Origin: Sinotaia quadrata
Taxonomy: Eukaryota > Mollusca > Gastropoda > Architaenioglossa > Viviparidae
Length of the DNA: 64,000 bases
Assembly (NCBI GenBank): GCA_028829895.1
Contig: CM054178.1
Location: 72,082,835 to 72,146,834 of the forward strand
Direction: 5' to 3'
Positions 15,001 through 30,000 of the stretch are shown here, one piece after another (the first letter of the stretch is position 1; each line of letters starts with the position of its first letter). The notes under the pieces were generated by a model, which was not told the origin of the DNA, made no database searches, and was given only the letters and a program-made list of their open reading frames with translations. A program made the position numbers and the translations under genes.

Positions 15001-18000
15001 AGTTATGAGGTAAAACTCAAGACTGGCTGCAAATACATAGTTATTTACATTACAGCTTTGTGTGACAATAATGACTTTTATGGGCCTTATAGTAGCAGCA
15101 TTAATAATTCTTTACAATTTCCACTAATTCACAATTTTCATTTCATGAAAATTCAAATATATAAAATCTTTACAAGTATATATTCTTTCATTATTCCAAA
15201 GTTGCTCATGATACAATTTAACTAATGACTATGTAGTGTGTGTTAATTCTCCAATGATAACAATTAATCAATGGTAGTGAAATTACATACACATGGCGTT
15301 TCAGCACATTTACAAATGTAATATCACTGTGCCACTTAACCTCTGTAGAAAAATGTATTATATCAACAGCAATGAAATTCACAAGAGTATTCTACATACA
15401 TCACAATACAAAGTATATAGAATTAATTACCAGAAAAATTTCGATTTTAGAGAAAGATCAATGTATTACCACTAGGTGTTTTCGTATAGGCATGGTTATA
15501 GCAATGGACGCTCTCTATTTTCATGTGTAAGTTGGATGCAATGTAGCATAGGCATCTGATGTGACCCATGCATTCAGGTGGTTTTATGAATGAGGGAAAG
15601 GTCAGTTCACAACTTAGCGCTATGTCATTAACCGGAAAGCAAATGACCTTACATGGATAGTTAGTATCTGATTTTTGAGGCGACCTTCACCTATGGTCTA
15701 ACCTACTTTCTCCAAACTCGTAAACAGCATTTCGTCATTCTCTAAGCTTAATCCCTAACGTAAGTTTCTCAATGGATACGCAAGACTGGGGAAAAACCCA
15801 GGTGTAAGAAAACAATTAATAATATGAAAAAGGTTATCAGGATTACATAATTTGTTTTAATATATTTCCACACTCTGTTTTAGACAAGGATTTCCCATTC
15901 TAAGTTCAACAAATTTTTCAATTACTGTTTCCCTCATTTAATAATTTCAACACAATGACAATTAGTTTAACAATTTTGAACAAATTTGTACTCACCCCAA
16001 ACAGAGCCTACGCAATTTATGTGATGGCAATGCTACTTATTTAATGGATATTAATATAATTACTTAATTAATTATCCAAAACTAATCACAAGTGATTAAA
16101 ATATTAATTTATAATGATCTTCCAACAGACACCACTAGTCTCTCACTTGATGGACATGCAGGTGCTGTAAACGTTTTCTCTCTTCCACAATATTTATGAG
16201 AAACATTCACAGTCACACAATTCTTCTGTAGGTGGAAAACTTCTTACTGATGGAAGAGACAAATCCGTCTTTAATCTATATTTAGTGAGCCACCATCCAA
16301 CCAATTTCTTCTCCAACATAAGATTATAAATATGCATAAGAAGGTCAATAAATTTAACAATACATTTATTAAATCAACAAGCAAATATACATATGACAAA
16401 TACAATGAAATAACTTACTTAACATCAATATTTCCATTAACCCATTTTTGGATAATTTCTATATCTTACACAGTCTATCATAGGTACAATTCACCAATAG
16501 AGTCAATACAAATAACATGATAGTCTTATCAGAGGACAGAAATGGAGTTATTAGAGTTAAGTAATAATAGTCTTATGTAAATTGATTCAGTGTAGTCTTA
16601 ACAGTCCTTTGTGCACTTTGCCACAATGTCACAATTTATAGTTCAGGTAATTTCATGTGCTTCACTGTGTTACTCACACATGAAAAACACTGTTCCACTG
16701 CTTAGCGTTAAGCTGGGCAATTCATTTCACCATGTCAACTCCTTCCAACTCCAATAAATGTAGCCATGTCCAACAATTTCTCTACACTAGAAACTGTCCT
16801 ACATTTCTCCACACTAGAAATTGGCAGTCAACAAAAGTTTATGTTAAGAAGTGTAGACTTCTTGAGAAAGCCAAACACGTTTATCATTTGAGATGATACA
16901 AAATAAAGTTTTATGGTATTAGAGTAAAATACTTGTATTGTATGAAAGAGTAAAAATTACAATGTAGAAGCATATGCTCAACCACCAAAATTGGCATTTG
17001 GAATATATTTTCCTTTAAGTAGGTCTGAATGTTTTAACAGCTTGGATTGGAGTTTCTCAGGTTATCAGAAAGAACTGGATAGATAAGGTGTAATTTATTA
17101 TGAATTTGGTCATCCCAGTCTTGCTGCTAGATAGATCAACATGGTAACAGGATTTAAGGTAAAAAAAGTGGATCTATTCCATGAATGATTTTTCCAGAGC
17201 TGTTTGCTATGGCTTCGGCCCTGTCATTGCCCTGTATACCAATATGACGTCATTGCCTTGTACACCAATATGACTAGGAATCCAACAAAAATCTGTCCTT
17301 TCCTGTATGATTCAAGTATTCCATTAATTATGCAGTGTTTAAAGCTAGGGTTCCTTAAAACTAATAAGACTGAAAGAGATTCTGAGAGAATTCACTTTAA
17401 TTAATCAATCAAAGCACAGCTCAGCTGCATGAATGAATGTACCAGAAACTCACCGGTAATTCATCAGTCCGAGCAAGCGCTGACAATAGAGGCAACATGT
17501 GTTTTGGCTCCTGGACTTACTAAGTTAGAATAATATTACTAACTCTTATTGCCACTTATCAACACAACAGGAAATCATCCTCTGTACATATTATTGCTGA
17601 AGGTATGTGGTTTTCCTTGCCTAACTAATATTATATTCATATTTATCTTGTGACATTAACTATATTTTATTTTGTCATATTTCATTTATGATATTTAAAT
17701 TGTGACGGTGATGTAAGTAAGAGTGTTCTTTCAGAGAACACATGAGGATGATTTCTTAGCCCATGCATATTTTACTGGCAGAGACTTTGTCTGAGAGAGT
17801 TTTGAGATGTTGATCACTGAGTGTTGAACCATGAAACAATGCTAGAACAGAACCTCTTTATGAAGGATGTTTGAATTTCAATGAGCACTGAGCCATGAAG
17901 TAACACCAAAGAATGACCAACAATGCTAGACTACACATTAATAAATTCTAAAGTTATGTAATTATAAAGTCAACAACTTACAGCTTCAATCAAATCCAAT

Positions 18001-21000
18001 CAACTTTAAGTAATCAAACTTCATTCAATATTGAATCAATTCACATGGACTTTAATCAAAATACTTTTAGAGTTCACTCAGAAACATTCAGTGTTTGCTT
18101 GTAAACACTTTTATGGTTCAAGAATAACAAGATCTCAGATTAGAAATCCAAGAGACAGGATATAAAAATATAAAAACATAAGTGGTAGATATGGTGAAAA
18201 GATCTTTGGGGAACATAACATCGGAGTTGGAAGACTATCTGAATAAACTCCCTGGAAACCACAGACTCGCTCACTAGTACAAGCAATGCTATTTGGAAGT
18301 GTTGACATCCTCCATAAAACCTTGGATCTCCCAGAATCTTGGTAAGATTCCAAGACTTTGATTTGCAACCGACAAACAGAAGTCGTGGAAAAGAGATTAA
18401 TAATAATAGTAAAGGTGCCTCGGTAGTCCAATAGATAGTGGAGGGCAAAATAACCTGGAAATTTAAGCAACCTGTGCTGTGTTGGAACCCTATCAAAGGA
18501 GATGGACCAGAGAGGAAACCATACAAATAATAGCCTTTGACTATCAAAGCCAACCAACAATAATAGGATATACAAAAAGGATGCATAAACTCTGGCTCAA
18601 ACACCATCCAGGCGATATTATCAGTGAACAGAGGCTCATGAACCAGAAGAGATCGAACAACAACAAACAAATATCACAACCCAAACAGACGAAAATAAAA
18701 CTCCCATAACCTCACAAAAGGAAAACCCAGTTAACTAGCACACTGGAGAAATAACCAACGATCTTACAAGAATAGAAATGCTTGTTAGAAGATAAAAGAT
18801 TTCATGGACAAAAATAAGTGATATGTAGGCAGAATTCCAACTAGAAGACTGCAAAACAACAAAACTGTATGAAGAGCAATTCTTAAGGCAAATAAAATAG
18901 TAAGACAAAAAATGAAGGCTGAATAATAAAGAAATTAATTAATAATGAGGAGGAAAGTTATTAAAATAACTTTGCAGTTTGGGTGCTTCCTGTCGTAGGA
19001 CTTGGCATGGCTATTCGGTTGATTGGATCGGGCCGCCTGTCTAGGTAAAAATTAGAGCCGAAGAGATGTGCTACGTCTGTCTAGTTAGCAGCCAGGTACG
19101 ATACTCAGTCACCAAGATCTTTTCATCCACCAACACAAGATGCAGCGCATGGTAAACACGTTGTCCCCCATTAGTCTCCTTTCACAGGAGGATGGCAAGG
19201 GAGCCATTCTTTATACCCCAGAATCCCCACGGGCTGTAAGTAACTATGTATTGTGCAATCACGAAAAAGTGCTAATTTAAAATTAAATCAAATTGTCCAA
19301 TTGTAACAATGTTCTTTAACAATGATGTTTTTAGACCTTTAATAACAAATAATGTATTTTCTTGTACTATTTTCTTAGGGATGTTTAAATTGTTTGAAGA
19401 TTTATCTAATTTCCCCAGACATTGTGAACTTATATTTTAAGTGGAAACCTTAATAATTATTGCCTTAAAACTGCACATGTTCGTGGTGCAAGTGTTTTAC
19501 CCGCACTCTTTACATGCACAAATTCGGAATGTGTATACATGACTTCATGATCGCTTACCATACAAGTCGTTGTGGATCACTCCATACTCATTAAACAGCC
19601 TTTGGACGATAGCTTCTAGTTTATGCCACACAAACAAAAATAATTTGAATCCAAGCTCCAATCCTTTCAAATTTAAAATGCGATCAACTGGAACACCTGT
19701 AGACATTTTAAAAAAATTTCTGTTCTTAGGAATAGTATTACATTTGTATAACATTATGTAGTTAACAATTATAGTGTACAATAAAAATGAAGAGCGGTAC
19801 ATTTTAATGTAATTAAATATAAAAAATATTTTGAACCTAATAGAAATCGTCCTGAAAATTATTCTGAAATCATGGCACATATTTTCTTATTGATATATGA
19901 AAATATTCATTTTCTCTCTACTGATCATGCAGGTTGTCGACCTAACCATATCTATCAACATTTGTTTTAGTACGTGGAGATTCATGGCAAAAGGACAATT
20001 GTATTCCCTGCAGGGATATATAATTTTGTTCGGATAACTAGAGAGACATGCAAGAACTAGCTTTCAAAGGATTTAGAATACAGCAGTGTACCAGAATTAA
20101 AATTAAAAACCCAGGTAAAGAATATGCTAGAATTTGCTGATGCACTCCAAACCAGATTCAAGAGGATGAATAGTTTTTCTAACAGTCTCACACTTGCTCA
20201 TGACAACTTCACAGAATGGGATAGACCAGAAGCTACTTTGTTGAAAAAAGTTCTATATTCTAAACACTTTGATATTGACATTATTCAAGTCCGGTCATAA
20301 AGGTGATTGTTAGCTTATGGTAAGTTAACTGACTGATAGAGTGTCATGGAGTCAAGACAAATTATAATTATACTTGACCTCCTTACCCGCATTCAGTGAA
20401 TTCATTATATTTAGTTTTATGGACACAGTCCTTTTCATAAAAATTGCATAATTGATATGCTCTAGGCGCACCTTGCATTCAGAAAGAGAAGAGACTGGCT
20501 CCAGTTATGTAACATTTTGGACAATGGCCGATTGTAGGTCATACCCAAGCACGACACGTGACTAATAGATTTCCCGCCACAAATTCTTATGCCTCTTTAA
20601 ATACCGCATACTGCCGCGAATCTTTATTCACGAGGAAGGAGACGGACTTGAAAACACTTGTCTAGTCATTAGCAAGATTCCGTGAATCATCACCAGAGAC
20701 CCGCTGCTATGGTCGTATTTCCATACTAACAAGGTAACACATCGATTTCTTAAAATATTGCTTTGTATTTCATTGTGTGAATTTGTGTATCTATTATTGC
20801 AGAATTTGTATTTATTGATTTTCTCCAAACACTTGGCTTGATGAACAATGTGGCTAAACTAAAATATTTGCATTTCTAAAATTGATTGTTAAATTGAGAA
20901 AGAATAATTTTATTAAACTAAATTAACTGGATTGTATCACAGAACGTCTGTGCAGTCATTGTAAATTTTTCTTGTAACAATTTTAATTAACTTTGCGTGT

Positions 21001-24000
21001 ATAATTTTGCTATAATTGTAACACGCATGTGCATGATTTAAATTGTATTTGATTTTTCTTTTATCTAATTTTTCATTGTAAAATATAAATGTTTTCTTTG
21101 AAATGTTTAAGTCTTTTGTGTGCTTTATGCCGTATTTAATTGTAACACGCAGGAGTGTAATTGACTTGTATCTTTATGATGTAAACTTGAACATTGATGT
21201 AAAGATACTGTGATGGTCAGTGAAATAGACTCTGCTATAAGTCCATGCCACGTGTTTGGATTGTGAGACTATAGGACTGTCGCTCATAGGAATTTATTAT
21301 ATTTCCAGAGCAGGTCTTGTTCTTTGTTTTGTTCTTCGTTTCTTCTTCCTTTTTCTTGGTTCCTGGTTTTATTTCATCATTGGGACTCAGGCCTATGTTC
21401 AATCTGTTTCCTATGCCTTGGGGTGTTTTCTTGGCATACTTGTGACTCCTTGTGGATCGTCAGAGCCACCCTAAGCGTGTTGCGTCTGGGTACAAGTACC
21501 AGACGCTGATCTTGCGACCAAGACAAGATCGATGACTGATGGCCACCGCTGAAACCCGTACATTCAACCGTATACTGTTGGTGGAACAAGCACACCATTT
21601 CTTCGCAATTGGAAGACCAGCTAAGTGCAAGGGTTTGATCACCTGAACTATAAAGTAACCCTTTTTAGCAATCCAACACGAGTCGGACAATAGCATTGAT
21701 AAGACTGAAATCACGTAATCTGATTATCTTGTTATAGTTAAATATAATTAAATTTATTTTAATTGTTAAACATTATTGATGTCAACTAATTCATGCATGA
21801 AAGACCAAATAAGGACTGGGATGGGGGCTGTGAGTCGTGAATGAGAAGATTGCTTGCATAATTAGTTATAATTGTTTAACGTTCCCAGTTCGTGCTTTGT
21901 TTACACAAGTTTACCTGTCTTTAAATTCTTTGGCTTAAACTACGAGTGTAGAATTTAATTGGACTGAAGGGTGAATTTGGGCAACCGGTCTGTTGTCAGA
22001 ATAAGTGGATAGGAATTTAATTAACTAAAATTCTAATTCTCAAACAAGGACTTTAAATAAATACCGGGGGGATGTAACATAGAGAAAGAATGGACTTAGA
22101 AATATTTATTACATGTTACCTATTGATCTATGATTTGAATGGGAGAATGCTTATGCAATTAAACCAATTTGATTATTCACTAATTTGATTATGTTGTACA
22201 TTATACTTGTGAATTTTGATCGATGCTATATTACTTATGACGTCTATGTATTCTATTAATGAATATTGTTGCATGATTTTTAACTTGAGAATGTAAGAGA
22301 GAAAAGTTTAGAGATGAAATATGCCTGAAACTTAGCCCTGCCATTAATTTGACTTTTGCGGAGAGGAGCTTGCCTTTGGCATTTTGAAGTTTTTGATGTT
22401 TTGATGTTTTGTAATCTTGTATCCACTTCAGACTGCTATACTGTATCAGGTGACTTTGGTGTATCTATCATTGTAGTTGAACTTATTAGTAAACGTGTTC
22501 CTGTAAGTTGATTCCTGCAAATTCTATTCGAGAGCAAAAAAATAGCAGACAAAGGCTCAAGTTTGGTCTCAAGAATTTACAAAAGTTTTCTTGAGCATTA
22601 ATCGTGGTGGTGTGCTGAGTAGTGCACAGGAAGATTTGGGAACATTCCTTCTGATTGCTTTGATAGCACAAACATGCATAAAGTTCTGGACGATTCTCCA
22701 CTGTGTGCTTGCGTGTACCTTGAAGATTTTGGAACAGTTGTGTAATGAGCCTAGAAAGGGTCCGTTGGTCCATCATCTAATAATTAAGAAAGTGACTTGT
22801 TGCAAACGATGCAATTGTGAACACGTGCTAGTGACAGCTGCCATTGTTGAAAAGGTTATGTACATTAACTATAATTATCTCAAACTCCAGTCTCATTTCT
22901 ATAATGAAACCATATCTATGAATTATATATATATTAATTTGACTGCTGGTGTTTATGCCAGGATAAAACTGAATGAGTGTCTAGCGTTAATAAAACATTG
23001 TTGTGAAGTGATGCAAATGTCAACGCTCTTTTGATTATATTCATATGTTGTATATTTGAACGCTGATGTAATAAATTTATGATTAAATTTATTAACCTTC
23101 TTTACATGTATTAAAGCCTTATGTTTAAGTAATAGTGGATGGATGGTGGCTCGTAAAATATAAATAAAAGATGGGTTTTATTACTCCATTAGTAAGACGT
23201 TTTCACCTGCAGAACATGATGGAACAGTAAAACATCTATCTTATTATAGTGTAATGGGTGGAATTTTACGACACCCTTATTGTCCGTCAAGTGAGAGACA
23301 AGTTGGTCTTGTGAGAGAATTATTAATAACTATAAATTAAGATAATTATCGAACACTTGTAATTAGTTAAGTGTTATTAATTAATAAATAATAATCGTAA
23401 CGAATGAAGAGTGCCCAGAGGTGTCACAAAATCATTGTAATGGTTAATATTTGTTTGCGGTATGAAGTATAACTAACTGGAATCAGTAGCTGGGTAAGGG
23501 TTTAAGAATGGAATTTGTTGATTGTTATGACCCGATGGCTAGGAAGGGTGGAAAACGGGTTCTCTGTGTGGGCGGGTAAGCTTATTCGCCCTCTAATGGC
23601 AGAAATTGTTATTTCTAATTGATTTTTTAAAGTCAAAGTGTTTGACTTTCAGATATTTTGGACAGATCATTGGACGTCTTGACTAAGGTTAAATATGAGG
23701 CGAGATGTTGCCATAAAGGTCGCCTTGTGTTCATGAAAACGCGAGGCCATAAGGAAGCATTATAAGGAAATTGCAAGCACTTGTCTGTTATTCATCTCTT
23801 GTAATGTTAAAAAATACAGTTAAATTCACTTCATTTTAACTACTGTGTGCTCTTTGGAGAAATAGCGTGAATAGATACCCTCTATTTTCACAAACACTCT
23901 ACCTTATACTTTCACAAAATGACTACTCAATGCAGTCTACTGCTCACGCTAACATGCTTTACTTTGGCGGCCCTCTTTGCAAAACGCAGTTGCGTTTAGT

Positions 24001-27000
24001 GAAGATGTGCCAACTGAAATTTCAATAAAAGCAATGCACCTGTTTATATTGCTTTTCACTTTTGAAAAGGTTATAAGTAAGATTTCCGCTTTTTCTTTCT
24101 GTCTCCTTATTTAAAAAAAAGAAAGACGACATTTTCATGGAATATTTCCCAATGCGAGGAGTGTGAGAATGAAGGGGAAGTGTGGAAAATTAGGGAAAAA
24201 CACTTTAACTGGATATCTTGCTTAACCCACCTGTCCCCACGACACTATCCACCCCGACAGCAAACCTTTGAATATCCCTGTGTAGGAGGCATTATGGATT
24301 TTATGCTTTCCTAATTTACGTAAATAGAAAATTGTCAGAACGCTTCTGTGGATCACTAGAGTTCGCCTCAAAGTCACAGCTGCGAAGATGTTAAGACCTT
24401 TCAAATTAATTAGAGCATTAAGTTTATCGTTATTTAATGTTATGAAGTTTTTCTTTAGAATATAGATAGTCCGCTATGTCACAGAGATGTGTTTAAAAAG
24501 AGGTGTACTTAGCAAACACTTTATTTAACTTGTAGCTTATAGGATAGGGCCCATATCTTTGAAGATGGAAACTGGTCCCATACTGGAAGAGTTAAAATTA
24601 ACGGTTATAGACTGACTGAAGTAATCTGGCAACAGGAACACTAACCAGCAAAGAATTTACAACATAAAAACTTTTGTTCAGGATCTAAGGATGTTTATTT
24701 TAGAACTAATTGACAACCTTACTATCACAAGATTAGGCAACTAGCTTACATCTGTTAAATATATGCGTACAGTTTCAAGAGTTATGGACTCAGCTTTAGT
24801 ATTTTTATGATTGGTATCGAAAATAATAGAATCAGGAGTTGCAGAATAAAATAATGACCTTATTTTGTTTCTATTAATATTATATTACTTATGTAGGACT
24901 CCAATTAATACAAACAGTCATACAAAATGCAACCATATTTCTTTGTCAATTAGGTGTGATGTTCAACAGTGTGGAAACCATATAAGATATAGATACATAT
25001 GCGCCTGATGTAATCGGTGGCAGGAGTTTATAGAACGTTGGTACTATATTATCTAGTGACGCAATAGGTTAAATGATAAAATAATATCAGTTATATAAAA
25101 TTTACAGCAAACCTGAACTCGAGGTGATCATATTCACCATACTATACAATAAAATTAAGGTGAAGACAGTTTTATTAAATAGCACTAACGCATAATTCGT
25201 GGATTAAAGGAGCGACTGAAGTGTACAGACAAAAGCAGAAGAGAAACGTGACTCAATAATATGAGCTTTAGACTTTTTGCAATATTTTTCTTTACTATTC
25301 AGCTTAATGAAATTTGTATGTAGGAATATTTTAGGATTTACATTTGAAAAGCTTACACAAAACTATTTACTTTATTTACTTGTTCAGAGTACGGGTCGTA
25401 TGACATAGATACCCACCACGGATTAGCTCCATGTGGAGTACGACATGTTCTTCTTCTAAACGGATAAGGTATAACCGTGGAAGTAATCCACTCTTCTCAA
25501 GCAGTATCATATTCTTCACCTCTTCTGCTCGAAAATCCTCAATTGGAATCTAAGGAATAATAAAACATAACAGAAATAACTTCATCCCCATAAAATGAGG
25601 AAAAGAAGTAACATTAACCAAATTTATATGATTTTTATACTTAACACTGATAAGTACATAGCCTTCTTGCTGGAACCAAATTACAGAGATTTAAGTGTGG
25701 GCTTTAGACTCACATGATCATTATCAGGCAAAGTGTTATTACTACTTCTGTCATAAATACAGAAAGAAAAGTGCAAAGCATTACCAAAATGGTTTACCTT
25801 TTACTTATCTCAGTAATGATTTTCTTGATTCGTGATGTAATAATGTCATGTGTGGTAAAAATAAATTGTATAGAAATGACAAAACTAACATAATAAAAAT
25901 AACACTGTGGTTACAATTTTGTCCTAGTTCTAACATTTTACACAATCGTAGAGGTAAACTGATATGTTAAAGAAAAATATTTAAGAAAGGGGTCTAAAGA
26001 ATACATCTCCAAGAAGCTATATGAAATATGACTTAGCAAATGCTTAATTTAAAATAAAAATTCATAGTTGCTTTTATGCTATTTTAAATTATGGGATAAG
26101 AAATATCATTTAACACTTACAATTATAATAACGAAAAATTTTATTCTCTTTCTTCTTCCACACTACCGTCTTACTATTTGTTTAAAAGAATGGCTGAGTG
26201 CAAGTTTTATTTAATTTTTAATACTACTCTCGATAGTAGCCTAAATTGTCCTTTCAAAACTAATGATCTGTAATTCTTATAAGACTAATCTATATCAGTG
26301 CAGATATCTTTGCTTATGTTTCTTATAAATTGAACGATTGTGTATTTAAAAAAAAAAACATTTGCCAGTGTTCCACTTAGAATCTTATAGAACGCTTTTC
26401 TGAGTGTTTGTAGCAGGGCGGTTTTGATGTCACTACTGACGTTGCCGTCTTCTTTACCATGGTAAAAAGAAATACCGATGACGTAATGTTTCTCGTCTAA
26501 GGCAGCAGTGACACGTTAAGGTCACCAGGTAATGAGCGAGATTTCTTGTTATGGCCAGAGTGAAAGACCCTCCAACTATTTAATATCAGTTCATGATGGT
26601 GGTGATTTCATCATTTAATTCCTTGGAGCAATCGTCGAGAATACAATACTAAGCTTAATTGTATTAGATGGGTGGCTATGGTTTTTTTCCCCTTCATATC
26701 TCAATCGGGCCACTGACGGATTTGTAAATATTGCTGCAAGAATTATGTTAGGCTTTTGCATTTATGGAAAATTATATACATATAAACAGCTGACATATAA
26801 AGTAAAGATCATCATCATTACCGTTGTCTTTGGGTCTGCATACAGTATATTACACATTGAGATGGGGAAAGCCTGACAGAGAGATGGGATGTGGAAGCAT
26901 GGTTCCTATTGCTTTTTACAACTTGTTTTGCTTTGTTTTGTGATATCAATAAAGATATTTTCATTTTATGGCAGTATGCTATGTATAATGAAGGGCCTAT

Positions 27001-30000
27001 TTTAATTACCATAAAACCATCACCAAGAAATATGAGACACCTTATGCATTCCATTTACAAAATATAATTTTTGCAGATTATTATTCTAAAGAGTGGCAAG
27101 TGCAGCTACTAATCCGACACAAATAACTGTCATCATTGTAATTATTTGTAAAAACAACACTGTTCAGTAAGATGCGACCAGTAGGTTATGGCTATCCGAT
27201 ACAAATAGCATTATAGCCATCAACTTGTTGAAATAATGACTAACTTTCCAACAGGACAGATAAAAATTTTCATTTGTAGAATGTCTCACAGGTATCTGAT
27301 AACATGAAGAAGATGACTTGTGTCACGGGCCGCCTATGTTGTTGTTGTCTGACTGACTGTCGCTGGCCTCTCTCTCCTTCTCGGTCAAAGGGGTGGGGTC
27401 AGGTCAGTTACCGTGACTTGCCGGGATCACATCGAACGATCAGATGTTGATGATCATTCTCACACTCAGACACCACGAATAGTTTTGTGGGGGTTAGGAT
27501 TAGCTTTATTCTGAGATGTGGGGTAAAATGTGAAAGCCAGCGTGTATGTATGAATGCGGGATGAATGTATTTTGAGGGACGGACAGAATGAACGAACAAA
27601 CAACCGTAGCACCGCACTTACACCACAGAGAGAGAGAGAAACCCAACTCTTGATGAAGAGTTAAAAAAAAGAAGAAATTTATTCTAACAACTTGTGGGCT
27701 AACTCTCTCGCACGGTGTTAGTCATTCATTCAATAAAATACGTCCGCTCGGCAACATTCATGGGATAGGGGGAAAAAGAAAGAAAGAAAGAAAGAACAAT
27801 GGATATGATAAATGAAATAAAATGACAAGCAAAATTTATAATAGATCTGGCAGTGAAAACCGCAATACTATCAAATCATGTAATATTATCAAATCATGTA
27901 CGGAGCGGTGATGACCGCAAATAGCAACACTAAAAAAGAGTAGCGGTGAAAACCGCAATATTATATCAAATAGTATCAAAATTTCTAATACCAATTTGTG
28001 GGTAAAATCCCACCACAAAGGATAAACACAAAATTATCTCCACTTAGATTAAATGTCTGTAAAAGAAAGTTTAGGGTAAATACCCTATATCAATCATAAA
28101 TGTTTATATAAAGAAGTGTCAATAATGTTTCAATAGAGTCCTAAATAATTAATAAACTATGCTAAGCTACCTAAATGAATGCACCCTGAGAAAAGTTCTT
28201 CTACTTACTAATTTCAAGGAAAAGAAAACGCACGTCTGCGTGATGAAAAATAAACGTAGTGGTATTGGCCAATAAACTGATGAAAATCACGATGATACTG
28301 CAGATAATGTACGAAGTACATACGACGAGTTGAGGTTGTAGAACCGTCAGGCCTCGTTGACTGGCACCAGGCTGATGAACCTGGTGGCCCTTTCGCGTTG
28401 ATAAACGCCGAAAGTATAACTCTTAACTCCTCGCTGAAGAATAGCGGGCGAAGTTATATTGATGAGTGGTGGTGAATATCTTTCTCCCGACCCAGTCTTG
28501 TCCCGTCAGCACTTGGCGCAAAGTCACTGATGGACAACCACTGTCCAGGTTTCGGTCCCAACGTATAATACTGGCATCCGACGCAGGTTACCATAAAAGA
28601 GTCGGGTGCGACAAAACACACCTCCAACGCTGTATAATACTTGGAAGATATTCTGGTCTTTCTTTCCCGATTATGACGAGAATAGAAAAGACGGTCCGGA
28701 CTCGGTGTAGGCGAACCATATACGACCTCACACCTCTCTGTAGTCCAGAACATACACACACACACTGATTCAAAATGGCCAGGCGAATTCTTTTATTCTT
28801 TCCCTCCCAGAAAAAAATAACTCATTAGTCATGACTGCTTACTATTGTTCTCGGGTTTTGGTGCATTCATTCTAAGGGTGCATTGACTAAGAAAATAGTT
28901 CCTAACTAAATTTATATGTAAGGACTAAAATCTGACTAAATGCAACTTCTATCTATTGTTAAAATGACTATCCAACCTTAACATAAAGAAACATACAAAT
29001 GATTTTAATTATAAAAGTAAAATTACAAAGTAAGTATTCACACTCTCAAACACTCTGACAAAGCATGAACATAGTACCACTCGCTCATTAATACATTGAA
29101 AAATCTGTACACAAAATAAGCCAAAAGCCCTGATGGCAATTGGGAACAAACTTGCTGTCAGCACATCTAATTAACCTTTCACCCTAACCTGCAGGTGAAC
29201 TCTGAGAGCGTGTCCCGAACGGGCCACGTATGGACAAAGGGGGAGACAACTCACAGGAACAAAAATAAATTTTCTGATTACCCCCTCCCATCCCCGTGAC
29301 AACTTGTCTGGTTGTTGCATCAGCCTGTATTTGAATGAATGATTTATTTTAAACCTTATCTATTTCCTACTTTAACCATTAACAAAGAAAGAAAAGAAAT
29401 GAAACTTTTATTTTTGTTTTCTCTCTTTTCTTTCTGTTTTTTTTTGTCAAGGAGAGAACTAGAGAAGCAATTCGGAACCTGATCTCTGAAATCCTGAAGT
29501 TTTCATACATACAGCCCAAACGAAGAAATAAATCTTTGTTTTTCCTCTCCAACTAATAGGTTCATAAAAATAAATGTGTTGGCGGTGCTGCATTCTGAGG
29601 AATATAATTATAATTTTGCTTTTATTAATAAGTAACATTTTATAACAATTCCAAATCAGTTTTCATCACTGATAATAACGAATATATTTAACATATCTTC
29701 ATTTTATACTCAAGGCAAATGGATTCCTATTTTTTAAAATAAAATTTCATTAATTTTGCTTGTGGCTCATTTTACCTGAGAAAACAATTTTAACTTTATA
29801 AATAAATTCAATGCATACCTATAAATGCATAATAAAATGCTCTCTTACTTTTTCTTGATCTTGAATGATGATACTCACAGACGTTTGCTCACAGTGTTCA
29901 ATTTTCGATGATAAATAAGACCTTACACTCCCAAATAATAAATTTTATAAAGTCTAAGTGATGTGCGGGTGTTTTGGTTGTATTTTGGATAAATATCCAG

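Larger units (their letters stand above)
8042..16833 (-). mobile_element. Gmr1-like Ty3/gypsy element A, defective, two LTRs
   Basis: Two minus-strand LTRs (16833-16020 at the 5' side; 10450-8042, interrupted, at the 3' side) bracket gag, protease and integrase remains on the minus strand. The leader after the 5' LTR matches that of element B over about 40 bp. RT is missing, and a piece of RNase H sits in opposite orientation at 10684-10800. A hAT element lies at 13875-14594. No 5-bp target duplication was found (left flank ctctc, right flank aaagt), so the ends may have recombined or mutated. Stops throughout make it a dead copy. Confidence 0.75.

Noticed and set aside
17450..17490. CTGATGA on the minus strand as a hammerhead core
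   Set aside because: No GAAA follows at the right distance and no stem II is visible.
18410..18495. tRNA-like segment (possible SINE head)
   Set aside because: A-box and B-box likeness is poor, no cloverleaf can be drawn, and it continues into LINE coding text.
18135..18670. Two long overlapping minus-strand open frames
   Set aside because: They are antisense to the LINE ORF remnant, with low-complexity hydrophobic translation. No splice sites or motifs.
22591..23034. 147-codon plus-strand open frame
   Set aside because: It lies wholly inside an LTR with homologous, frame-broken copies at 34 and 39 kb. It has no domain.
28340..28420. Possible hammerhead ribozyme (CTGATGA ... GAAA)
   Set aside because: CTGATGAA sits in the loop of a perfect hairpin, and the stems needed for a hammerhead core cannot form around the later GAAAG.
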